Shown: positions 49,662 to 60,697 of the stretch, in pieces
How positions within the stretch are numbered: position 1 is the first letter of the stretch
Layout: each line of letters opens with the position of its first letter
NCBI RefSeq assembly: GCF_000204055.1
Contig: NW_006768775.1
Coordinates: 434,001-498,000 of the forward strand
Direction of reading: 5' to 3'
DNA from: Melampsora larici-populina 98AG31
Taxonomy: Eukaryota; Basidiomycota; Pucciniomycetes; Pucciniales; Melampsoraceae
DNA length: 64,000 nt
Position numbers and translations under genes: made by a program
Notes under the pieces: model-generated
The model's input: only the letters and a program-made list of their open reading frames with translations
Database searches by the model: none
What the model was told of the DNA's origin: nothing

Positions 49662-50083
49662 GAGCGCAAGATCAGGACAGAGTGTGTTTATCTTCAACTC
49701 TAAAGTTGAATCTAGATAAACTCCCCTCTAGCTGAGGAGTATATCTTTCCTGGCAAGTTCTACCGCAGAGTTGTATTGCCTCTTTCCCTGAGATCAATAC
49801 CCTGTCAGCGTGGTGTGGGGGTAGCCCCGTAGGGGAGTGAGATCTAGTAAGGGTACCAAACCCCAACCTAGCACTCTTCCTACGTGGCGAGAACAGGCCA
49901 GAGAAGACAAGACTTCTCAACCCCCCGGGTGGTGGGTGGGCTTTGAAAAATTTTAAGAGAAAAGAATTTCTATCTTGCGTGGATTGACAGGGTTCAGCAC
50001 GGTGGAGAATTTGGCTTCGAGTAGAGAGGTGAAAATTTTCCCTCTCTACTCGACTTCCAAATTTCAGCTTGGGATAGGTGTAC
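49662..50083 (-). mobile_element. Solo LTR or LTR fragment
   Basis: On the minus strand it runs from TGTACACCTATCCC to TGATCTTGCGCTCCACA. It includes the palindrome with CGAGTAGAGAGG arms at 50019-50052. About 135 bp are repeated in inverse orientation at 54330-54466. No clear target duplication. The frame 50166-49672 within it is not a gene. Confidence 0.55.
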
Positions 50084-50231
50084 ACCCTAACTGTACATAA
50101 AATGACCGCATTCCAAACTTCAAAGGGACAAGACGTAGCTTGGCGTGACTTGAAGCCACACGTCAAGCACGTGACAAATTGGGGAAATTGTCACTCATTT
50201 TTGAGTGTGCACTCCGAGAGTCTGAAGTGAT

Positions 50232-50306
50232 TAAACTCAACAAAGTCCCACGCTGCGTCTCGCACGCTTCGAGCGCAAGACGCAGCGTGGGACTTTGTTG
50301 AGTTTA
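50232..50306. mobile_element. 75-bp palindromic MITE with 9-bp target duplication
   Basis: Near-perfect inverted termini TAAACTCAACAAAGTCCCAC. Flanked by exact TGAAGTGAT copies at 50223-50231 and 50307-50315. Fifteen of 18 terminal bases match the DUF6589 element end. Confidence 0.85.
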
Positions 50307-50552
50307 TGAAGTGATACACATACACAGACTCGAGTGACATAATTTTCCTCGCAGTGTCCCTGCGGCCATCGGTGCTCAAACGCAATTATTTCATCATGAC
50401 ATACGCTCTCCCTCGGGCCTCTATGTACGCAGCCCACTTGTTTTTCTTTAAAGGCGGCCCTTTGATAGTCATTTTGTCTTTCTCGCTCTACACCTGACTT
50501 ACAACAGCACTTTCAATCCACGAATTATTGGTTGCTAACTCGACATAACAAA

Positions 50553-51310
50553 ATGATTTCTCTTTTAAAACTCGTAGCCTTATCGGGAGCTTTTTTTTGT
50601 ATGACTCTCGGACTGGCCGATGCTCAGTGTTCTACCCGAGGTCCAATAACGATTGAGGAGCAACATTGTTTAAAGTTGGTTTACATACCTCTGCTTTCTT
50701 GGTTTATCCAAACCTGAGATGCTATTCACGAGTTTGTGTCACAATGTTGCTCCATTACTGATTGCTCCTGCGTTGGATTCATAGAGCCTTACCTCTATTC
50801 CCTCTCCCCAGTGGTCCTGACACCATTATTTTCAATGGCAATATGATCCCATCTCGTTTCCGGACTTGCGAGGTGAGTGATAGGTGTCTTCCAATCTCAA
50901 GATACCTCAACCAAAACTAATCATGTAGCTATGCTGACTAATCACAATTCCTTTGTTCAGCTCAAGTTGAGAACCGTGGACGGAACCTCAACGATTCACA
51001 TGTAAGCCAACTTGTGCCAATTTCTTTAACATCAGATAATTTCTGTTAGAGCTTATTGTTAACTTTGACTCTCTGCAATCTTTAGCTCCAAGGCGGCTGT
51101 GGAGAGTGCCTTCCAGACTTCTTGGAACCAATGCCACGGCGTAAGTGTCTAAATATCGTGATATTCTCTTGAGACTGTACACACGTAGAACTCTGACATT
51201 ATCGAATCCTCAATTAGTACTCTACGATCACGATCACCAATGTTCAATTTCCTGACACCCCCGTTTATTTGGATATTGGAGCATTCAAGGACCAACCTGG
51301 CAATCCATAA
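50553..51310 (+). CDS. Small secreted cysteine-containing protein 1 (effector candidate)
   Basis: Five exons (50553-50674, 50812-50872, 50961-51001, 51086-51140, 51218-51310) give 123 residues. A signal peptide spans roughly residues 1-26 (MISLLKLVALSGAFF to LADA). The mature part holds four cysteines in AQC, EQHC, RTC and NQCHG contexts, enough for two disulfides. No known domain. Its neighbour at 53002 has the same exon plan, with exons 3 and 4 identical in length (41 and 55 nt). Small size, secretion and paired duplication in a TE-rich region suggest a candidate effector; this is inference. Confidence 0.78.
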
Positions 51311-51804
51311 AGTTTTCGACTGGCGTATTTAACAATCGCAGCTCTCCTTCGGCATCAATATCATTCTTACATCGAGATTTGATTCCCACTGAAAAGTCGC
51401 CGGGTCTGATGAAAGTCGATCCTTGATCAATTTGACTGGGATGTTGATGATTGTTTGTTGCCAAGAGCGATTTTGTAGTACAGTCTATGTTTGTCTTGTT
51501 CATGTGTTGTGTCTGAATTCCTTTGGTATCATCTTTAAATCCCGCGTACATTTGTGGCTTTATTGAGTTTGCAATGTCAGCATTGTCTGGCCATCTCTTT
51601 CTGTGTGCTCAAGACCATCTAATGTGCCTCAGAGCCTACATGATGAGGTTGTTTGGAGCCTTTGTTACAATTATCAGCTAGGGACTTGTTCTGCCCTAGC
51701 ATAGCAAAGGTATCCAAACCACCTCACTCATGATTGTAAGCACCATCTAAGGCTCGTCTTGGTGCAGGATTCCATGACTGAGTGGTTAGTGCTCAGGTGC
51801 AAAG

Positions 51805-52074
51805 AAGCCCGGGACGGGTAGCGGAGACTACCCGAGAAACGGGCTCTTAGTGGTAGCCACGTGGGAAAAATTTCACTTCCCACTCAGAAGCTACAGTTGT
51901 CTCTGAAATAACCCATACCTTTTTATGGACCCCAAAAGGTATGGGTTTTCATAGAGTATGTGTTATCACAATGGGCTTTTGGGCAAGCCCGGGACGGGTA
52001 GCGGAGACTACCCGAGAAACGGGCTCTTAGTGGTAGCCACGTGGGAAAAATTTCACTTCCCACTCAGAAGCTAC
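51805..52074 (+). repeat. 90-bp direct repeat, 180-bp period, with palindromic core
   Basis: 51805-51894 and 51985-52074 are essentially identical. Each holds GCCCGGGACGGGTAGCGGAG followed by ACTACCCGAGAAACGGGC, which can fold. The spacer contains another hairpin (ACCCATACC...GGTATGGGT). Lies between the two secreted-protein genes. Confidence 0.8.
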
Positions 52075-53001
52075 CACTCCCGCACACACAACCAGTCTTA
52101 ACTGAGCACACCTCAAACACTCAGCATCTCGATTCAAGCTTATCATATCATTTCAAAAATACCACCCAGCCCACCCGGCAATGTTGGACACGGCTAGGTT
52201 TGCGAAATGAAGAGAGTTTTTCTCTCCAACGTAAACCAGGCGGCCGCCGGCGGCCCCCCCTCGAACAACTTAAGCATGTCAGAGAAGCAATGACATACTT
52301 AAGTCTGGATGGTGTTCTTAGATGTGATATGCATCGAGCTAACAAACCATAAACAAAATGGAAGACAAGTCAAAGTCAATGGGAGGCCGGTAAAGCAGGG
52401 TCAAACGGCGTATGATATAAGCATCATTGCAGGGGATACGTGATGATCCTTGTGTTGTAAAAACAAATTTGTAATCTTGTTCGGCAAAAAATGAAAATTT
52501 CGTTTCGTTTCACAGGAACCCTTGGAGTGCTGTGTGCAAAGATGAGTGTAGAGACCTCTGCAGCGCTCTTGCACGTATGTCCAAGTGCTTGAATTTGTGC
52601 ATCTTGATCTACGAGTGTGGAATTCTACCCTACGCTGAATATTTTGCAACAAGATTGAGCGTGACACGTGTAACTTCACGCTCAAGAACACCGACCCCTT
52701 GGTATATATGGTTTGCTGTGAGAGGCTACGTGCTTGCTCGGACAGCGCTCGCTCGCGCTGTGCTTGGCTTGGGGATTGGTCAACCTGGATCCCGGTCAAC
52801 CCCTCCAATACTCCCTTGATTTTGGCAATCATCAGACCAAATCAATCCGAACAGATCATAACATATGCTCTCCCTATACACCGCCCACTTGTTTTCCTTC
52901 AAAAGCAGCCCTTGGATAGCATTTTGTCGCCTTCTTCACACTTGACTTCCTCTCAAGATTACTCTCAATCAACCAATTGTCTATCAATATCTTATCACAA
53001 A
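52075..53001. promoter_or_regulatory. Upstream region shared by the secreted-protein paralogues
   Basis: The last ~140 bp before the second gene resembles the upstream of the first. Both carry GCTCTCCCT, then GCCCACTTGTTTT, then a GCCCTT(G)GATAG block before the start codon. The duplication therefore included the promoter. The rest (52075-52850) has no supported gene. Confidence 0.5.
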
Positions 53002-53758
53002 ATGCTATCTCTTGTCCAACGCGTGGCCTTATTAGCAGCTTTATCTTTTATGACTCTCGGACAAGTGTATGCTCATGCCTGTGGTCCCCAAGGCACGATA
53101 AAAATTCAGAAGAAAGATTGTTTTAGGTTGGTTTCTCTTTGCTTCCTTGATCGATCCATACCTCGAGATGTTGTTTATCCAAGAGTTTATCTTACAATTT
53201 TGCTCCATTACTGATTGCCTCCGCATCCGACTCATAGCGCCATGAATCGCTTGCCGGGCACCAATGGTCAGATCTCCTCGAAATCCAATCCGCTGACAGC
53301 TATTTACCGTACTTGCAAGGTGCGTGATAGAATTTTTCAATTCTCATGGAAAATTATTCACATGACATACTCTGCTGATTAATCAAAACTTCTTCATCAT
53401 CTAGCTCGTATTGAGTACCGAAGATCCAAAACAAGTGATCCGCGCGTAAGTCGACTATCGTTGAACTCTCTGACCTCATCAAAGCTTCTGTCAGGACTTA
53501 TTATCCACTTTCATATTTGTGATCGCTTCAGCACTAAGGCGGCTATTAAGGACGGCATCAATAGTGATATTGACTCATGCCACGGCGTAAGTTTATTACA
53601 AAACCTTCTGCCTATCTGTGGACACAAAACTCTGACATCGTTTCCTGAATTAGTACACTAGCGTTAACCTCCAGGATGATAAGTACCCTGACCTCGCTGT
53701 CAGGATGTATGTAGGGGCGTACAACAGCGATCCTAGCGATGAGACATATACAGGATGA
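53002..53758 (+). CDS. Small secreted cysteine-containing protein 2 (effector candidate)
   Basis: Exons 53002-53126, 53238-53319, 53405-53445, 53532-53586 and 53654-53758 give 135 residues. Signal peptide MLSLVQRVALLAALSFMTLG to about VYA. Four cysteines (HAC, KDC, RTC, DSCHG) align with those of gene 1. The C-terminal exon reads YTSVNLQDDKYPDLAVRMYV, against YSTITITNVQFPDTPVYLDI in gene 1. The paralogues share structure but are well diverged in sequence between the cysteines, a pattern expected of fast-evolving secreted proteins. Confidence 0.78.
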
Positions 53759-54329
53759 ATTCCACACTTTCCAAGCTACATTCGCACCCCCATGCATTTC
53801 GGCATTAACCTTAGATGAAAGTCTGCCCTTGATTATTTTGGCTACTGCACTTTTTGTTTGTCGATAAATTTTAGCGGATGCGTACGGCCTTTGTCTGTCT
53901 ACATAGTAACTTGTTCATGTGTTCTGCCTGCATTTATTTTGTAACGTCTTCAAACCCCGCGTACGCTTGTAAATTTTTTAAGTTTCTAATGTCAGCATTC
54001 TACGGACAGCTCCGGTACAAAAGCAGAAGCTGAGACTATGAATGCAGTGGCCAATTCTCATCTTTGAGCCAAAACGAACTAGTGGGAACACCATTTAGTG
54101 AACTGGATGACAAATCTGATGTATCACCACTCATACCCCAAGAGATGAGATGATCGATGCCATGCATAAGGAGAACAATGTATCCTAGCCACCAAGTTCG
54201 AAAAAACGGTCAGAGGATGTATATAATTGATAGTGTTCCACAGCTCGCGAAGGTACACTGTATTCCATTCTCAAGTGGAGAGGGAGTGACAGGTACAGCT
54301 AAGGGTGTCACAGCTGTGGGAGAGGTAAC

Positions 54330-54466
54330 ACCTATACCAAGCTAGAATTTGGAAGTCGAGTAGAGAGGGAAAATTTTCGCCTCTCTACTCGAAGTCAAAT
54401 TCTCCACCGTGCTGAATCCTGTCAATCCACGCAAGATAGAATTTCTTTTCTCTTAAGATTTTTCAA
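54330..54466 (+). repeat. LTR fragment, inverted relative to 49947-50083
   Basis: About 135 bp matching 49947-50083 in opposite orientation, including the CGAGTAGAGAGG palindrome (54357-54391). Similarity ends after TTTTTCAAAG. With the left copy it brackets the secreted-protein gene pair. Confidence 0.75.
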
Positions 54467-54533
54467 AGAACTCAATTTCCATTTCCAGAAACCTTCTACA
54501 AACTTAGTCTTTTCGTTGATCCTCTCAAGTTGA

Positions 54534-55954
54534 ATGTGGAGAACTCTAAAAAGAAAAAACACAACCCCGAAATTTCAATCAAAGAAGATGATGGACTTGG
54601 CTAAATTAGAAGAAGAGAAGAAGAATATGCATGCTCTCAAGCTCAAAGAGCAGGCACTCGAAAGAGAAAGAAGAGCGGGATCACGGGACCCGGCGACGTC
54701 TAGCCTCAATACTGGTTCACCTCTTAGGATGCAAATTGTGATTGATGAACCTGATGGGGATGGTGTGACTAATTCGTCGGAAAAGGTAGCAAGAGGAGAA
54801 GAGATAGGAGGAAACAAGGAGGGTGAATCAGAAGAGGGTGATGACGAGTCAGGATCGACGGAAGAAGACGTTGAGACGGGTGATGGTGGCAAAGGGAGAA
54901 AGAAAGGAGAAGTTTTGAAGAAAAAGAAGAAGTCAAAAGGGAAGAAAAGGAAGTCCTCAGCATCACTAAATGAGGACGGAAGCCTGAAGGGGAGAAAGGA
55001 GACTTACGCAGGATTGATCAATCATGGTCATGGTGAGTAAATATTTTCATAAACATCGAAAGATGTAGAAATTCCATTTTTTTCATTACCCCCCCCACCC
55101 TTTGTTATCTCTTTTCGCAAATTTCTCTCCATGTCAAGATGCTAGCTATGAGAAGTTCAGCATAGCTAGAGGAAAGTTGCAGCCGTTGTTGGCTCCTGCC
55201 TTAATAAGGGGAGAAGCAGATGGATGGAGAAGGTAGTAGCCGTAGAAGGCTCCCAGGAGTATGATCCCTAGAGATGATGATCCTTTATATCCTTTAATCC
55301 GGGATGATGTGAAGGTCGAAGCAAGTCACGCTCCCCGTCAGAGAAGGATTATCCTTAATATACAAATTCTATTAACTCACGAGATGAGTGGCCAGACCCA
55401 CCGGGCTCCGTTGAAAGATGTAGCAGCCAAACGGGATAGATATATCAGTCGCTAGAACACCTCTTCTTCGCCGTATCTAGGACATCCTCGTCCGAGTAAA
55501 CTTATCCGCGTTTTAACTTAAGGCCTAGGAACTAATGGCAGTGTGGCTTATCGTTCACATAGGTCAATCGAACTCCTTAACACAGGAGACGTTGGTGCCG
55601 ACCACCCAATTAATGGTGGGAAATGTGGTGCATTCGAACCCAATAGGAGGAAAGGGAGATGGCCGTCCCTTAATCAAACGACTTGCCGAAGCTATCGATA
55701 ACCTGGACATGCAAGCAGTGTTAGCGTTGAGGAAAGAGATGGTTGAGGAGGAAGAGGTGAAGAGGAAGTGGGAGGAGGTGGCTAAGAAGGAAAGAGAAGA
55801 GGTGAAAACGGAGAGGAAGAGGGAGAAGAAGAGCAGGAAACGTGGAAAGAAGGAAGAGGAGTCAAAAAAGAGGAAAGGAAAGACAAGGGGAGGAAGGGAA
55901 GAAGTTGAAAGGAGGGAAGATGAAACGCACTCGCTCACCTTCCATTTCAAGTGA
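54534..55954 (+). other. Charged, lysine/glutamate-rich frames of a likely degenerate retroelement
   Basis: Two frames, 54534-55040 and 55535-55954, encode highly charged low-complexity protein (LAKLEEEKKNMHALKLKEQ; EEVKRKWEEVAKKEREEVK). They follow an LTR fragment and end at the N gap. I see no gag, protease or polymerase motif. They may be an internal region of a large LTR derivative or a host coiled-coil gene. Low confidence as genes. Confidence 0.3.
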
Positions 55955-55989
55955 TAGCTCATCTTCTTCCGAATCAAGTAGCGAAGAAA

Positions 55990-56089
55990 NNNNNNNNNNN
56001 NNNNNNNNNNNNNNNNNNNNNNNNNNNNNNNNNNNNNNNNNNNNNNNNNNNNNNNNNNNNNNNNNNNNNNNNNNNNNNNNNNNNNNNNN
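55990..56089. other. Assembly gap (100 N)
   Basis: Exactly 100 N, the usual placeholder for a scaffold gap of unknown size. The low-complexity or palindromic flanks probably caused it. Confidence 0.95.
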
Positions 56090-56214
56090 CTGGTTTCAAA
56101 AACCCAGTTGACCCAGTTGACTTTTTGGCTGGGAGCTGTCAATAAATTTCAAATTTATATACAAAGTTACTGCCAAAAAGTCAACTGGGTCACTGGGTTT
56201 TGGAAACCGGGTCA
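56090..56214. mobile_element. Palindromic MITE, left end lost in the gap
   Basis: Arms AACCCAGTTGACCCAGTTGA and inverted partner (56172-56214) surround a short AT-rich loop. The left terminus lies in the N gap, so target duplication cannot be checked. Confidence 0.6.
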
Positions 56215-56312
56215 GGTTTGAGAGCCCCTATTGCTTGTCACTCTTCAAAATCATCCTTGATGGACGAATTTCAGGGTATATGCGCTGAGTGACCCACACA
56301 TATGACTCGGCC

Positions 56313-56584
56313 CAAACTTAACTAAGTCCCTCAGCGGACCTAACCACCATCTCCCGCGAGGGACTTACGCGTTATCTCTTTTTTTTGGCCTGAGATGGGC
56401 CGGGGTGTTTTGCTAAAAACTGGCAAGCTCCCTGCTTGCCAAACTCCTCAATCAACTCATCTCAAGCTGATAATAAAAATTATGCGCAAGCTCTCCTTCT
56501 TTAATATGCCGCTCCCGGCTTTTTATTATCTCAAAAATGCTCAGAAAAACATGAAATTCCTCATTTGGGGCTCAACACGGGGCC
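56313..56584 (+). repeat. Left TIR of DUF6589 element
   Basis: Contains a subterminal inverted repeat: AAGTCCCTCAGCGG near the end and CCGCGAGGGACTT about 40 bp inward, so the tip can fold. Translated frames across it are shadows. Confidence 0.92.
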
Positions 56585-56750
56585 AAAGGGTTACACGCGA
56601 ACAATGCATGCTGCGCTTTCCAAAGTTTTTGCTCAAACAAAAAAAACTTAAGATAAAACAACTGTCGGAGCTTAGCAGAGCCTTAATGAAAATGCATTTT
56701 GCACTTCCATTCCCAACCGACAGAGAGCTGTCAGTATAGTACAACATTTC

Positions 56751-57371
56751 CTAATGAGACATTTGAGAATCACATACCTGTTTGGATTGCGCATATCTCG
56801 CCTCATAGTTTGGAGGGAGGGCCATTAGGAGAGCCAGGCCTCCGGCCTGGAACACAGTCGCCAGGGCTGGGAGGTGGAGCGTAGATCTCGAGGTCGTACA
56901 TCTGATTGGAACATTATTGTTAGTATCAATGCAAAAGATAACAAAAGCGGGGGGGAGAGCACATGCCTCGCCATATATGAACGCTTTCCACTGGCTACTA
57001 CCACGTCCAAAGCTGTAGATAACAGCTTTGATTACTTGGAGGAGTTTGAAAACGTATCCTTGATACATATCACCATCATGAAACCACTCGGTTCGAGCAT
57101 GTTGGAACTGATCATTCCGAGGGTTGAGCAGCGATAACAGGAACTCGATGACCGACATTTTGTGCGTGTAGATGATGAAGTTGTATATGTCGAGGATTTT
57201 TTCCATAGGTGTGGCTTCTTTGTAAGTGAGCGTGATATCCCAGTTTGCCTCTTGATTTGCCATGAAGATAAAAATGGGAATCGAGAGGCCTTCAGCTTCC
57301 ATGGCGCTCACAATTCTGAGAAACGCTTCCCGGTGGGCGTCGCGCGTAGGAGGTGGGTTGGGGGAATCCAT
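56751..57371 (-). CDS. Small third protein of the DUF6589 element
   Basis: A single 206-residue frame, transcribed outward towards the left TIR. Residues ~55-115 (ILDIYNFIIYTHKMSVIEFL, then LLNPRNDQFQHARTEWFHDG) match in pattern the start of the DUF6589 protein (ILICKYMTKLGVTPKQFMVT, then FLSSTQEELAVRRRLSKIGK). Both have the same spacing of hydrophobics, F(L/M) and arginine. It may be a shared DNA-binding or oligomerisation module, a regulator, or the remnant of a second DUF6589 gene. The C-terminal part has no known motif. Confidence 0.55.
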   Translation of the reverse strand: MDSPNPPPTRDAHREAFLRIVSAMEAEGLSIPIFIFMANQEANWDITLTYKEATPMEKILDIYNFIIYTHKMSVIEFLLSLLNPRNDQFQHARTEWFHDGDMYQGYVFKLLQVIKAVIYSFGRGSSQWKAFIYGEACALPPAFVIFCIDTNNNVPIRCTTSRSTLHLPALATVFQAGGLALLMALPPNYEARYAQSKQVCDSQMSH

Positions 57372-57885
57372 GTCTAAAGGGAAAGATTTGTGTCACTGGA
57401 GGAGGTCTTTATGACTTTGGTGACCACGTTTAACTTGGCTCTGTTTATATATCATATGTGAGCTCCGCCTTTCGACGACGCTCTTTGAAACATGTTTTAT
57501 TAGGGTGGACATCACCCAATTCACATCGCCCCCAGTCTGACATGGAAGCTATTTTAGGACTACCAGGGGCTTGGTTTGCATCTATGGATGTCGAGAAATC
57601 CACATGGGCTAATATAATAAGCCGAAACACGAGGAAATCAATCAAAGAGGAAAGGCACTGGGCACAGTCCAACCACCTATGTATCAATTGACTCTATGGA
57701 TGCCCAGGATGGCCTAATAGACTGAAACACGAGGGAATCCGGAAACGAGGAAACACACTGGGAAGGGTTTTTCCAAAGATGAATCAATCATATTCATCCC
57801 GGCTGCATATCACCATTGTTTGTCAGCAGGTCACCAATACCCAAACGTACTCTAAAGTGATCGTAACATTATCCGGCGCGCCAGC

Positions 57886-60697
57886 ATGACAATCTCATCA
57901 AACCCTGTTTCACCCCCAGGTAGTCAGGAAATCCCGGTGACGGTTCAAAACGCAATCTTGATATGCAAGTACATGACTAAGCTAGGTGTGACACCAAAAC
58001 AATTCATGGTTACCTTCCTGTCATCAACGCAAGAAGAGCTCGCAGTTCGCCGACGTTTGAGCAAGATTGGGAAGGGAGGCAGAGAAACCCGTTCGATATT
58101 CAAGAATCTTGGACGATTGACTACAGCATCCCACCAGGGGCGGGATGAGTGGGATAAATTGATTTTGGACGAAGTTGCGTGTTGTTGGGTATTTTCGGAC
58201 TATTCTGATGTGGTCCCGAGCTGACATTATAATCCTTCGCGTGTAGGCATCAGCTATAGTCAACCAACAGGAAATCACGCGAGGAGCCTTCCCCATGGGC
58301 GCTTTTGTCAGCTCAAATGCCATCACCCCCAACTTTTTCACTGAAAGCGCTGAAAAATATCAAAATGATCAAGTCCGAAGCGGTATGAAATTCCTACATA
58401 CTCTCATATACCGCAAAACTGCCCACGCAATGAAAAAGAAAGAGGTTTTTCCGTACGAAGATGTCCCTTTGTCCCCTGAGGCCCAAATGCAGGACGGCGA
58501 GGCTCGTGTTGAAGGGGCGTTGGATGATGACACTGTCTTGTCTATGGAAAATCTGGTTCATATTAAGGCCACTCCTGCGAGCCAGGCTGAGCATAAGCTT
58601 TCAAAGGTAATAATGTGCAGCTCTATGAGCCAGAGTGGTCGGACTCACAAAGTCAGTTTGGTCTTTTAGGTGCCAACCGCGGTCTGTTCAATGATCGCAG
58701 TTGCTTGTAACCGTCGCAGCAATGTGTTACCCCTCGCCAACGGGCTCATGGGGTTTGCCGCTGGGGTTTCCTGTCGCGTTAACGAATGGCTGCACGCATT
58801 GGGGCTGACGTCCACAAGGACGTCAGTGCTACAGGCCTTGGAGCATCTGCGTGTTCTACAAGAAAACCGAATGATGGATCTCTTCAAAATAAATCATAAA
58901 CTTATGCCTTTTTTAATATACGATAATGTTGATATTCAATTGAAGATTCACAATACCTGCGTGGATAAAACGACTCGGCTTTTCCACGGGACGTGGGGGT
59001 TCTTCAACGAATTTCGTCCGGAACTGTTGGCTAAGTGTTCGCCAGAGGAACTCGGCCTGCCGGCCTTTTTGGAATCGATGGCGGCTGCGCAACGAAAACC
59101 AGTTAAAGTATCGACCTTCTGCCCAGGTGCTCCCGAAATGAAGCATTGGCGCTTAGTACTCAAAGCCCAGGTGGCGAAGGCACTTATAGAGTATATAGAC
59201 AACATACCTGGCCAGCCGAAGAATGTCCAGTTGCCCTCGCTGAGCATCACGCCACCCGCGATTGATCCCATTGAGATGCACAAGCCTAACTTACACTTCC
59301 TGCGTATGATGGATGCTCCAGATTCGTCCGCGGAGGGAGTTTCACGAGTCATAGACAAGGTCCTAGGTCAGATAGGTCTCGACAGCGAAACTTACGCCAA
59401 CAAGCTATTGGTCGCTGGTGGAGATGTTGGTTCGAACCAACTAGTGGAGAGTCTGAGGGTTAAAAGATTCCCTCCCATTGATTCGGTTGAAGGATATGAG
59501 TGGGTGTTGTCCGTATTTGGAGGAGCTCATACCTCGTGGAATTTCACAAAGGCACTCTGGATTCATCATTGGGGTAATCCGTCTAAAGGAACGGACACCG
59601 GAGTATGGCGTTCGGCATTCGCATTAGGTTTGGAGTACAAGAAGCCCGCTGGGTCTCAAGACTTCAACACTATCATGAGGTCGTGTCAAATAGTACACAA
59701 AGCCAACCTGATTTTTATCATTGCGTCAGTCATTGCGTTCCTCTTCGAAAGACCCTGAAAAACGCTTACGTAGATATTTGCGCACGTAGGGCAACCATCA
59801 AATCGCTTGGTGATCTTGATATGAGCAAGGCTGATAATTTTGAAAAGGTTTTTGAAAAGTTGTGGGACAACTTCTTTTCAGCTTCCGCAATTGAAGATGC
59901 CCGAGTCAGTGGTGACTACACCGCGTACAACCTGCGCCTGCGCCTGCGCGACTTCGCCACAGTGGTCGAGGCCCAAGACGCCACCCGCGCTGGCGATATA
60001 GGTCGCCTGATGAATATGTGGAAGTCGTGGTCGATAATGGCACAAGGGCTACCCGGCCTTTCTCACTACAGCCGTCACATACCCCGTCTGGTAATGTTAT
60101 TGGAAGAAGACTTACCCAAGTCTTTGGCACACATGATCAAACATTCTTTGCTGATTCCTTCTAATGAACGCGAGAATCACTGGTTACCTCTGGACGAGTG
60201 CATGGAAGTCAACATATGTTGGCTGAAAAATCATTATGATACTACAGTAAGTCCATTCTCATCAAGACTCAAGCTCATATTGGGATGAAGAAGCTCACAG
60301 ATTGTTTGTGCTGTCATCTCAGGGACGTGGCACAGACCTTCACCGCCTAACACATAGGATTTCTAACCTGATAGGCATGGTAAGCTCAATATTTAATACA
60401 TTGCAATGTTCTAAAGTTTGTTGACAACAATCTCCTCACGATTCACAGTTGCGTAGCTTAATGCAGTTAATCAAGTCAGAAGCCGGCCTTAAAATTGTAT
60501 ACCAGGCTAACATGCACCACATTACACCGGCCTCGTTGGAAATATTCTTGGCGTGCGCCACGGATACTTTCAAGGCCTTGAGTGCTGAAACCGAAACCGC
60601 TCACGGGAAGGGACAGGTAGAAAACATTTGGCGACTGGGTCTCCATAAGATGGTCAAGATTATCATTGCTGACGAAGGAGCGGGTCGATCTTCTTGA
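57886..60697 (+). CDS. DUF6589-domain protein, candidate transposase
   Basis: Six phase-0 exons (57886-58173, 58247-58606, 58670-59692, 59752-60246, 60323-60379, 60449-60697) give 823 residues. N-terminal helical module, then ITRGAFPMGAFVSSNAITPN. The DUF6589 core shows LIYDNVDIQLKIHN, LLVAGGDVGSNQL and LSVFGGAHTSWNFTKALWIH followed by WGNP. It ends with LDECMEVNICWLKNHYD. Family knowledge: DUF6589 is widespread in basidiomycetes and uncharacterised. The ordered Asp (DNVD), Asp (GGDVG) and late Glu/Asp residues look like a DDE/RNase H-type core. Its place inside TIRs supports a transposase role. This is inference. No premature stop was seen. Confidence 0.82.

Noticed and set aside
49672..50166. 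164-codon minus-strand frame
   Set aside because: Falls within an LTR fragment and has no domain.
56395..56739. Frame starting MGRGVLLKTGKL, found again at 63889-63629 on the other strand
   Set aside because: It lies in the TIRs, so its conservation only reflects the inverted repeat.
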